Of a stretch of 10,364 nucleotides of DNA, positions 1-5,962 are shown piece after piece. The DNA lies in contig CAAGIP010000099.1 in NCBI GenBank assembly GCA_900769955.1, forward strand, positions 1-10,364, read 5' to 3'. Numbering within the stretch: position 1 is the first letter of the stretch; each line of letters starts with the position of its first letter. Position numbers and translations under genes: made by a program. The DNA comes from Spirochaetia bacterium. Lineage in GTDB: Bacteria > Spirochaetota > Spirochaetia > Sphaerochaetales > Sphaerochaetaceae. Under the pieces are notes generated by a model. It had not been told where the DNA came from and searched no databases. It saw only the letters and a list, made by a program, of their open reading frames with translations.

Positions 1-1913
1 AAGCCGAAGGAGAGCATGCCGACCCCATCCTCGCTGGTCTGTCCATCGACGGGATAGTAGTTGAGGCTTCTGGCCACGCCGCTCACGTTGGGGAACCACC
101 ACTTGCCGTGCCTGGAACCCGTGACCTGCTGGAGAATGACTGCCATCTTCTCCTCCTCGACCATGTGACCGGTTATCTTCATGTACTCCCGGGCCCTCTG
201 GAAGAAGACCGAGGCATAGACAGTCCTTATCGCATCTGACAGTTCCTTCAGCCGCTTTTCATCACTTCCGTCATTGGAGAGCATGCACGTCTGATACACA
301 CCTGCAAAGGGTTCGGAGTGACTGTCTTCAAGAAGTGATGACGACCTTACCGAAAGCGGCTGGCGCACGAACTTCAGAAACTCGGGAAGTGCCTTCTGAA
401 GCTCGGAGGGAAGGGGAAGTGACAGGAATAGGCTCAGTATCTCATCATCACTCTTTTCCACAAGCTCGCTGACATCAAGTCCGTTTTCCTCAAAGAACGC
501 ATCGTAAAGCGATGTGGAAACAACAACTGTCTTCGGAATCGAGAGATAGATGGAAGGAAACTGCTGCTGGATGCCGTTCGCCTTCATCTCGGCTGCGATG
601 AAGGCAAGTCCCCTGCCTTTGCCTCCGAGGCTTCCGCTTCCGATCCTGGAGAAGAACGAAGTCTCATCGTAACTGTCCGGTGAGAACTCCGCGATGACGC
701 CACGGGTGCGCTGCATCCTGTACTCCTTTATGGTATTGTACACTTCCTTCCTTATCCGCTCGCAGTGCTCCTCGTCGCGGAACGTCATGTCATGTATCGT
801 TGATGCCAGTGTGAAGAGTCCCTTGGCCCTGAGCCACTTTGAAAAGTCATTCCTCTTTCCGTGGTAGACAAGGGAAGAGGCAGGCACTGTCATGAATGCA
901 TTCTGAAGTTCCTTCATCGTCTCGACCGTTTCAATGGTTTTCCCCGTCGCGGGATCGATGAAGTGGAAGGGCCCGAAGCTGTAGAACCTGATGAAGTGAT
1001 CCTCAAGCTCGGATAACAGTGTGGGAGACGCCTTCCAGAGGAACTCGGAAGCAACCTTCATCGCCTCATCCTTCTGCGTGATGTCAGACGACTGGATGAG
1101 GATCGGAACTTCTCTGTTTCCTTCCCTTATTTCCTTTGCAAGGACAAGGCCCGATCCGTTCTTTGAACCGCGGTATGGGAAGTTCACGTCCGTTATGATG
1201 CCGAGGATGTTCTTCCTGTACTTGTTGTAGTAGTACATTCCTTCCTCTCCGGTGCGGGCCAGCACGATCTTGGGTCTGCCCCTCATCCTGAGTGTCTTTC
1301 CCCATTCATTCAGCGCCTCGAGGATCGAGGCCCTGGCCTGATGGATGAGACACGTGTACATCTTCGGAAGGTATGATGAAATGAACCTGACTGAGTCTTC
1401 GATAAGGATGATGACCTGTACGTCAGCTTCCTCTGTGTCATGTTCAAGATTGAGAGAGTCCTCAATGAGCTTGACCATTGCCAGGAAGAGGGAAGGGTTT
1501 CCCTGCCAGTAGAAGATGTAGTCTATGTTCTTATTGGTGTCATCCTTAAGCGTCCTTACTCTTCTGTGGTCGGGAGAAGGGGCAAGCACGATGACTGGCA
1601 TCGTCGGTTTTCTTCTTTTTATTCTCTCCGCCAGCTTTTCCACACGTCCCGTATGAAAGTCCAGCATCGTGATCACAAGGTCGAAGGAAAGCCGGTCAAT
1701 GAGGGAGAGCGCCTCCTCCTCGGATGAGGTGTGGGTAATCTTCGGAGGATTGCTGAGACCGAGGGCGGTATATTCCTTGTAAAGCTCCTCCTCGACCCTT
1801 CCGTCCTCCTCAAGCATGAAGCGGTCGTAGTCCGAACAGATTAAAAGAACGTTATATATGTGCCGCCTCATCAGATTGGAAAACGGCAGCCAGGTTTGAT
1901 CAAGATTGTACAT
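1..1913 (-). CDS. Receiver-like / PEP-pyruvate-binding (PPDK_N) domain protein, 3' partial
   Basis: 637 codons are visible, read leftward from an ATG at 1913; no stop is reached, so the C-terminus lies outside the window. A TAG in frame four codons upstream limits the start, and no clear Shine-Dalgarno precedes it. Residues about 18-135 look like a degenerate receiver domain (VLLICSDYD at the first strand, DLVITMLD at 98-105). Residues about 164-300 form a second receiver with the expected acidic pair E172-D173, a phosphoacceptor-like D242 in IITDVNFP, and K294 in FLWK. From about 419 a PPDK N-terminal (PEP/pyruvate-binding, ATP-grasp) domain begins with GSLGGKGRGLA (K432), followed by SVRSSSLLED around R523 and a PNVSGVARS segment. 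From memory, similar proteins in Bacteroidetes and spirochaetes are near 1000 aa and are named phosphoenolpyruvate synthase-like, with no established reaction that I know of. A phosphotransfer enzyme or sensor of PEP/pyruvate controlled by its receiver is inference. It is transcribed divergently from gdhA. Confidence 0.9.
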   Translation of the reverse strand, partial: MYNLDQTWLPFSNLMRRHIYNVLLICSDYDRFMLEEDGRVEEELYKEYTALGLSNPPKITHTSSEEEALSLIDRLSFDLVITMLDFHTGRVEKLAERIKRRKPTMPVIVLAPSPDHRRVRTLKDDTNKNIDYIFYWQGNPSLFLAMVKLIEDSLNLEHDTEEADVQVIILIEDSVRFISSYLPKMYTCLIHQARASILEALNEWGKTLRMRGRPKIVLARTGEEGMYYYNKYRKNILGIITDVNFPYRGSKNGSGLVLAKEIREGNREVPILIQSSDITQKDEAMKVASEFLWKASPTLLSELEDHFIRFYSFGPFHFIDPATGKTIETVETMKELQNAFMTVPASSLVYHGKRNDFSKWLRAKGLFTLASTIHDMTFRDEEHCERIRKEVYNTIKEYRMQRTRGVIAEFSPDSYDETSFFSRIGSGSLGGKGRGLAFIAAEMKANGIQQQFPSIYLSIPKTVVVSTSLYDAFFEENGLDVSELVEKSDDEILSLFLSLPLPSELQKALPEFLKFVRQPLSVRSSSLLEDSHSEPFAGVYQTCMLSNDGSDEKRLKELSDAIRTVYASVFFQRAREYMKITGHMVEEEKMAVILQQVTGSRHGKWWFPNVSGVARSLNYYPVDGQTSEDGVGMLSFG

Positions 1914-2101
1914 GGCGTAATTCTATCACAACGAGGGGTGGGAAGTGTGAATTTATGGATATTGACTTATCATTCATTTTATAAAAGAAAAATTGCTAAA
2001 ATAATTAATAAATCTTTTGAATATTGCACTAATGCTAAATTTTTGTTGACAGATTTGAAAAAGTGACTGTACTCTGTACATGACAGAAGGAGACAAAGCT
2101 T
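1914..2101. other. AT-rich divergent intergenic region
   Basis: This 188-bp spacer lies between the divergent PEP/pyruvate-binding gene and gdhA. The stretch from about 1950 to 2060 is markedly AT-rich compared with the flanking coding DNA. The gdhA side has a readable promoter and ribosome binding site, listed separately. On the minus strand there is a TATAAA at 1985-1980 inside the palindrome TTTTATAAAA, which could be a -10 for the leftward gene, but no convincing -35 lies at the right distance. No gene is visible here. Confidence 0.6.
2046..2073 (+). promoter_or_regulatory. Candidate sigma70-type promoter of gdhA
   Basis: A consensus -35 TTGACA at 2046-2051 is followed after 16 bp by TGTACT (2068-2073), which matches four of six positions of the -10 consensus. 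The predicted start of transcription near 2080 leaves a leader of about 20 nt containing AGAAGGAG (2085-2092), nine bases before the gdhA ATG. The -10 is overlapped by a dyad, TGTAC-TCT-GTACA (2068-2080), which could be an operator. Promoter activity is inferred from motif and position only. Confidence 0.55.
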
Positions 2102-3439
2102 ATGTATGAGATAAATAGCTTTATGGCTGAGCTCGAGAGGAAGAACCCTGCTCAGAGTGAATTCATCCAGGCAGTCCGCGAGGTGGTTGAGAGCGTCATC
2201 GATACCGTTAACGAGAACCCTGTCTATCTTAAGAACAAGATCCTTGACCGCATAACGGAACCGGACAGAGTAATCTCCTTTAAAGTCGAATGGGAAGATG
2301 ATAAGGGGGAGATTCAGGTCAACAGAGGTTACAGGGTGCAGTTCAACAATGCGATCGGACCATATAAGGGCGGACTCAGATTCCACTCATCCGTCACCCT
2401 CGGCTCCCTTAAGTTCCTGGGATTTGAACAGACCTTCAAGAACAGTCTCACGACTCTCCCGATGGGAGGAGGAAAGGGCGGCTCCGACTTTTCCCCCAAG
2501 GGTAAGAGCGATGCCGAGATCATGCGCTTCTGCAGATCATTCATGACAGAGCTTCAGAAGTATATCGGACCCGATACAGACGTTCCCGCAGGGGATATCG
2601 GAGTCGGTGCACGCGAGATAGGATTCCTGTACGGACAGTACAAGAGGCTCCGTGATGAGAACACGGGAGTTCTCACCGGCAAGGGCCTCAACTTCGGCGG
2701 ATCTCTTGTCCGTCCTGAGGCAACAGGCTTTGGTACGATGTACTTTGCAAATGAGATGCTGAAGGCACATGGCGATTCCTTCGAAGGAAAACGCATTGCC
2801 ATTTCAGGTTTCGGCAATGTGGCGTGGGGTGCCGTGATGAAGGCCTCCCAGCTCGGTGCCAAGGTCGTCACGATCTCAGGACCTGACGGTTACATCCTTG
2901 ATGAGAACGGAATAAACACACCTGAAAAGTGGGCATACATGCTCCAGCTCAGGGCAAGCAACAACGATGTCGTGCGCCCCTATGCCGAGAAGTTCGGTGC
3001 AGTGTTCGTTCCCGGCAGAAAGCCCTGGGAAGTGAAGGTTGACATGGCATTCCCATGCGCGATCCAGAATGAGCTTAACCTCGATGATGCCAGGGCACTT
3101 GTCGCTAACGGCGTCAAATATGTTGTAGAAACATCCAACATGGGCGTTACCGCAGATGCGGCAGCATACCTCATCGGTGAGAAAATTCCGTTTGCACCGG
3201 GCAAGGCCGCAAACGCAGGAGGAGTTGCAGTATCGGGTCTTGAAATGAGCCAGAATGCGCAGCACCTTTCCTGGAGGGCTGAGGAAGTTGATGAGCGCCT
3301 TAAGCACATCATGTCCAGCATCCACGCATCATGCGTTAAGGAAGGACGTGAGGACGACGGTTACATCAACTACGTGAAGGGTGCGAATATCGCAGGTTTC
3401 AAAAAAGTCGCAGATGCGATGTGTCAGCTCGGCTATTGA
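2102..3439 (+). CDS. gdhA: Glutamate dehydrogenase, hexameric clostridial type
   Basis: The 445-aa cytoplasmic enzyme catalyses reversible reductive amination of 2-oxoglutarate with ammonia to glutamate. The length is that of the hexameric GDH family (about 445-450 aa). The substrate-site residues stand where they do in the Clostridium symbiosum enzyme: K89 (PYKGG), K113 (TFK), catalytic K125 (PMGGGKGGSDF), D165 (PAGD) and S378. The dinucleotide fold follows from about residue 200, with SGFGNVAWGA at 235-244 and SGPDGYILD at 259-267. F237, P261 and D262 match residues linked to NAD preference in the clostridial enzyme, so an automatic 'NADP-specific' label may be wrong. The start is fixed by AGAAGGAG nine bases upstream. 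The gene appears monocistronic: it has its own promoter, an intrinsic terminator follows it, and the downstream operon converges on it. The enzyme could work in either ammonia assimilation or glutamate catabolism; the sequence does not decide. Confidence 0.97.
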   Translation: MYEINSFMAELERKNPAQSEFIQAVREVVESVIDTVNENPVYLKNKILDRITEPDRVISFKVEWEDDKGEIQVNRGYRVQFNNAIGPYKGGLRFHSSVTLGSLKFLGFEQTFKNSLTTLPMGGGKGGSDFSPKGKSDAEIMRFCRSFMTELQKYIGPDTDVPAGDIGVGAREIGFLYGQYKRLRDENTGVLTGKGLNFGGSLVRPEATGFGTMYFANEMLKAHGDSFEGKRIAISGFGNVAWGAVMKASQLGAKVVTISGPDGYILDENGINTPEKWAYMLQLRASNNDVVRPYAEKFGAVFVPGRKPWEVKVDMAFPCAIQNELNLDDARALVANGVKYVVETSNMGVTADAAAYLIGEKIPFAPGKAANAGGVAVSGLEMSQNAQHLSWRAEEVDERLKHIMSSIHASCVKEGREDDGYINYVKGANIAGFKKVADAMCQLGY

Positions 3440-3459
3440 TATATTTCTCCTTAGACCTG

Positions 3460-3498
3460 CCTGCAGTCTCATGATACCTGGGACTGCAGGTTCTTTTT
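3460..3498 (+). terminator. Rho-independent terminator of gdhA
   Basis: CCTGCAGTCTC (3460-3470) pairs with GGGACTGCAGG (3480-3490) to give an 11-bp stem with one G-U pair and a 9-nt loop, followed by TTCTTTTT (3491-3498). It begins 20 bases after the gdhA stop and ends next to the stop of the converging permease gene (3500-3502). Read leftward, the same hairpin has no T-run after it, so it is best placed as the gdhA terminator. Confidence 0.85.
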
Positions 3499-3499
3499 A

Positions 3500-4468
3500 T
3501 CAGCGCTTATCCGAATCTATTCTCGTGAGTGCCAGGGTTGCAAGCACTGCGAACACAAGCACGAAGAGAAGCAGGATGAGCCAGCATGATGTAAGGTTTG
3601 ACGATGTCGATGCATATGCCGCATTGAAGTTGCTCTCAGCCGTCTTAAGGCAGAACTCATCAACCCTGTTCTCCCTCTCCATCGTCTCTATGAAGAGTTT
3701 AACCGGCTGCATTCCCTCATATTCATAGTCCTGCAGTTTCGATATCTGTTTCCAGATTGAGGTCATGGGCAGTGAGTTGTAGCCGCCGAGCGCACAGATC
3801 GAGCACATGCCCCACTTTGCGATGGTGAAGCGGGAAATGACCTCAGTAGTCGGAGTGAGCGCGAAGACGCCTCCTGAGAACAGCAGTTCGAAGATCAGGA
3901 TGAAGGGCATCACTGTCATTGCCGCTGTCGTATTCTTCGCGATGCATGAAATAAGCAGTGACATCATGTCGGCAGAGTAGGTGATGAGGAAGAATGTAAG
4001 TGTGATGTCCACGTAGAAAAACGGAGTGATGAGTCCATTTGACGGCATGTGGATCTTCGTGATCCTGCACACTGCCAGTGTGATCAGGGCCTGCATCAGG
4101 CATAAAAATGCCTGGTAGATCATGTGGGACGTAATGTATGAAGCAATCTTCATGCCTGCCCTGTGTTCCCTCTTTACTATCTGACGTTCGCGGCACACAG
4201 ACTGGATTGAGTTGAAAAAACCGTTCCAGATGCATACGCAGGTGAGTGCAAGAGACCCCTTGAGGGTGCCTTCCATGTTAACGAACAGGTCCTTACCGAC
4301 TGCAAAGGAAACAAGGCCTGCGATGAGCGCCGCCATAGGCACCATCTTCCAGTCATCCATATAGACGAACATCCTGAAGAACTTACCCAGGTATATGGGA
4401 ATCTGTCTGAAATATCCTCTTCTGTCACTTTTCACTGCTTTGTCTCCCGAATTTTTCGATGAGTTCAT
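3500..4468 (-). CDS. ABC2-type (ABCG-like) transporter permease
   Basis: This integral inner-membrane protein of about 322 aa presumably pairs with the ATPase encoded just upstream. Numbered from the ATG at 4468, hydrophobic segments lie at about 43-59, 71-93, 108-135, 150-178, 183-205 and 294-315, giving six membrane spans. A long polar loop (about 206-292) sits between the fifth and sixth spans. The segment CRERQIVKREHRAG before the third span resembles the connecting region of ABCG/White-family permeases. That topology and motif suggest an exporter; the substrate cannot be told. Three in-frame starts are possible: GTG 4483, ATG 4468 (GAAGG eight bases upstream) and GTG 4435 (GGGAG eight bases upstream). 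They overlap the ATPase gene by 59, 44 or 11 nt. I chose 4468 because it is the ATG with a good ribosome binding site. All overlaps imply a tightly coupled operon. No intrinsic terminator with a T-run follows on this strand. Confidence 0.9.
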   Translation of the reverse strand: MNSSKNSGDKAVKSDRRGYFRQIPIYLGKFFRMFVYMDDWKMVPMAALIAGLVSFAVGKDLFVNMEGTLKGSLALTCVCIWNGFFNSIQSVCRERQIVKREHRAGMKIASYITSHMIYQAFLCLMQALITLAVCRITKIHMPSNGLITPFFYVDITLTFFLITYSADMMSLLISCIAKNTTAAMTVMPFILIFELLFSGGVFALTPTTEVISRFTIAKWGMCSICALGGYNSLPMTSIWKQISKLQDYEYEGMQPVKLFIETMERENRVDEFCLKTAESNFNAAYASTSSNLTSCWLILLLFVLVFAVLATLALTRIDSDKR

Positions 4469-5777
4469 CGGCCATGCCTTCACCGCCTTCTTCCTTCCTG
4501 TTGATCATACGGACCATTTCCTCCATGGTATCGGTACCGAAGAAGTTGCGTGCCTTTTCAATTTCACCGTAGTATACGAGTCTTCCGGTCCTTTCCGCAT
4601 CCTTTGCCAGGATGATGACATCGTCGAAGAGATCCGCAACACGGTCTGGGGAGTGGGTTATCACGATTACGATCCTGCCTTCCCTCGAGATCTCATGAAG
4701 CCTTCTCATGAGATCCCGGGCAAGAACCCCGTCCAGTCCCGAGTCAGGCTCGTCCAGGATGAAGAGATAGGGATCTGCAATGAACTCCGTCGCGATCGAG
4801 ATGCGCTTCTTCTGTCCGCCGGACTGCTTGGAAACAATGTTGTTCTGCACTGCGGTAAGACCGAAGATGTTCATGACCTCAGAAATCTTTGAGTTCATCT
4901 CTTCCTTTTTTATTGAGGAGGGAAGCTTCAGCTTTGCCGAATCCGATACCGTCCTTATGACCGAGTCGTTGTATCTGATAAGGTCCATCTGGGGCACGAA
5001 ACCTATCTCGTACTTCATAGCCTCAAAGTCCTTATATACATCCTTACCGTTCAGTGTGACCGTGGCATCGGCTTTCTCAAAGCCGGTGACCGCATTTAAA
5101 AAAGTGGTCTTTCCCGCACCTGAGCCGCCGAGCAGCAGTACCATGCGCCCCGGTGCGATGTTCATGTGGATGTCCCTCAGGAGCACCTTTGTCCCCGAAA
5201 CCGATTTTGCAACTCTCTGCCTGATATTGATGGTAAGGCCTTCATCCTTTTCCTCCACATCCCTGTTGGTAAGGGCAGCGGCCTTTATTACCCTGTCCTG
5301 TATGGTGGTTTTAGGCTGGAACTTCCTGGAAACACCCCAGATCAGGATTACCGGTATGTCAATGAAAAACAGCACAACCCACCACTTTTTCTTCCCGAAT
5401 ACATCACAGAGACTTATGTAAATCTTAATGATGAAAAGCTTTTCCGTTATTTCAAGTGAAAGTATCACGATCTGGATCGCATAGTACCATGCCCCGGTAA
5501 GGTTCAGGAACACTATGAGGAATGCACCTGCAAGTGTAAGTACCAGGTTCATCATGTCGAGGAGGAACCATATCCTTCCGGTGTCCTTTCTGTCAGCACA
5601 CACGGAAAGGACGTAAAACCTGTATGCCGGAATGAGTGAATGCCATTTTTTCGCACCGCATTTTGCGAATACCTTCCACAGGCCTATGGTTGAAAGCACA
5701 TATGCAATCAATTCCCAGTAATTTTTGATATCGCTGAACATAAAATTATTATCAATAAAAAATGAAGGTATGTCCAT
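4425..5777 (-). CDS. ABC transporter ATP-binding protein with N-terminal membrane domain
   Basis: The product is 450 aa from the ATG at 5777. Residues about 20-150 form a small membrane domain of about four spans, with GAKKWHSLIPAYRFYVL at 41-57 and FGKKKWWVVLFFIDIPVI near 127-144. This resembles the DUF5684-type domain, from memory. A linker leads to an ABC ATPase (about 180-430) with a complete motif set: Walker A GGSGAGKT 217-224, Q-loop Q263, signature SGGQKKR 319-325, Walker B ending LDEP with catalytic E343, D-loop SGLDG, and switch H375. The signature and D-loop resemble ABCG-family ATPases. It probably drives the ABC2-type permease encoded directly downstream, its C-terminal codons overlapping that gene. 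The start is uncertain: a TTG at 5837 would add 20 residues but has no ribosome binding site, and an ATG at 5741 would still keep the first span. None of the starts has a strong Shine-Dalgarno. The substrate is unknown. Confidence 0.92.
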   Translation of the reverse strand: MDIPSFFIDNNFMFSDIKNYWELIAYVLSTIGLWKVFAKCGAKKWHSLIPAYRFYVLSVCADRKDTGRIWFLLDMMNLVLTLAGAFLIVFLNLTGAWYYAIQIVILSLEITEKLFIIKIYISLCDVFGKKKWWVVLFFIDIPVILIWGVSRKFQPKTTIQDRVIKAAALTNRDVEEKDEGLTINIRQRVAKSVSGTKVLLRDIHMNIAPGRMVLLLGGSGAGKTTFLNAVTGFEKADATVTLNGKDVYKDFEAMKYEIGFVPQMDLIRYNDSVIRTVSDSAKLKLPSSIKKEEMNSKISEVMNIFGLTAVQNNIVSKQSGGQKKRISIATEFIADPYLFILDEPDSGLDGVLARDLMRRLHEISREGRIVIVITHSPDRVADLFDDVIILAKDAERTGRLVYYGEIEKARNFFGTDTMEEMVRMINRKEEGGEGMADELIEKFGRQSSEK

Positions 5778-5852
5778 TGCAATCAATGCAGTGTCGGAAA
5801 AGTACAAAAGACAAAAACGACATATTGGTGCATCCAATTTAGGCTCTTAATC

Positions 5853-5881
5853 TTGAAATGCGCTTTTTACTGGGTTATTAT
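5853..5881 (+). promoter_or_regulatory. Candidate sigma70-type promoter of nifJ
   Basis: TTGAAA (5853-5858) and TATTAT (5876-5881) each match five of six consensus positions and are separated by exactly 17 bp. Transcription would start near 5888, giving a leader of about 75 nt that contains three dyad symmetries before the nifJ ribosome binding site. A second, weaker possibility places a -35 TTGGCT at 5887-5892 and a -10 inside the AT-rich palindrome at 5908-5921. Confidence 0.55.
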
Positions 5882-5889
5882 TTTAGTTG

Positions 5890-5937
5890 GCTTAAGGGCA
5901 CTTAAGCAGATTAATTAATCTAATGCGGGTAACCGCA
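5890..5937. promoter_or_regulatory. Three adjacent dyad symmetries in the nifJ leader
   Basis: Three inverted repeats stand almost end to end. GCTTAAG-GGCA-CTTAAGC occupies 5890-5907 with perfect 7-bp arms. AGATTAATTAATCT at 5908-5921 is a perfect 14-bp palindrome. TGCGG-GTAA-CCGCA at 5924-5937 has perfect 5-bp arms around a GNRA-type tetraloop if transcribed. They lie just downstream of the predicted transcription start, so they could be operators for a repressor or structured RNA in the leader. No known operator consensus fits with confidence. Confidence 0.6.
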
Positions 5938-5953
5938 AATCCAAATGCAAATG
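5936..5953 (+). repeat. Three tandem CAAATN hexamers
   Basis: CAAATC CAAATG CAAATG runs without interruption for 18 bases and abuts the GGAG of the nifJ ribosome binding site. It creates two extra in-frame ATG triplets (5945 and 5951) upstream of the preferred start. Role unknown; with only three units it may be chance. Confidence 0.5.
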
Positions 5954-5956
5954 GAG
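5953..5956 (+). promoter_or_regulatory. Ribosome binding site deciding the nifJ start
   Basis: GGAG lies six bases before the ATG at 5963 and downstream of the alternative ATGs at 5945 and 5951, neither of which has a Shine-Dalgarno of its own. With the start at 5963, the catalytic residue numbers fall exactly on those of the Desulfovibrio africanus enzyme (T31, E64, R114), which supports this choice. Confidence 0.8.
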
Positions 5957-5962
5957 AAAACA

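Noticed and set aside
1962..1985. TTGACT...TATAAA as a plus-strand promoter
   Set aside because: The spacer is only 12 bp, too short for a sigma70 promoter, and a better-placed TTGACA lies nearer to gdhA.
3460..3498. Bidirectional terminator shared by gdhA and the ABC operon
   Set aside because: The hairpin is followed by a T-run only on the plus strand; leftward it continues without one, so termination of the ABC operon here is not supported.
4395..5421. Long plus-strand open frames antisense to the ABC genes (4395-4892 and 4780-5421)
   Set aside because: They lie opposite a complete ABC ATPase with all its motifs; their translations show no domain, and no ribosome binding site was seen. 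They are mirror frames of the real gene.
5778..5837. TTG start at 5837 for the ABC ATPase
   Set aside because: It has no Shine-Dalgarno, and the added 20 residues are not needed for the first membrane span; ATGs at 5777 or 5741 are more reasonable.
5890..5907. Rex (redox repressor) operator upstream of nifJ
   Set aside because: A Rex site has TTAA-N4-TTAA with TTG/CAA ends; here the TTAA elements are six bases apart and the ends are GC, so the match fails.
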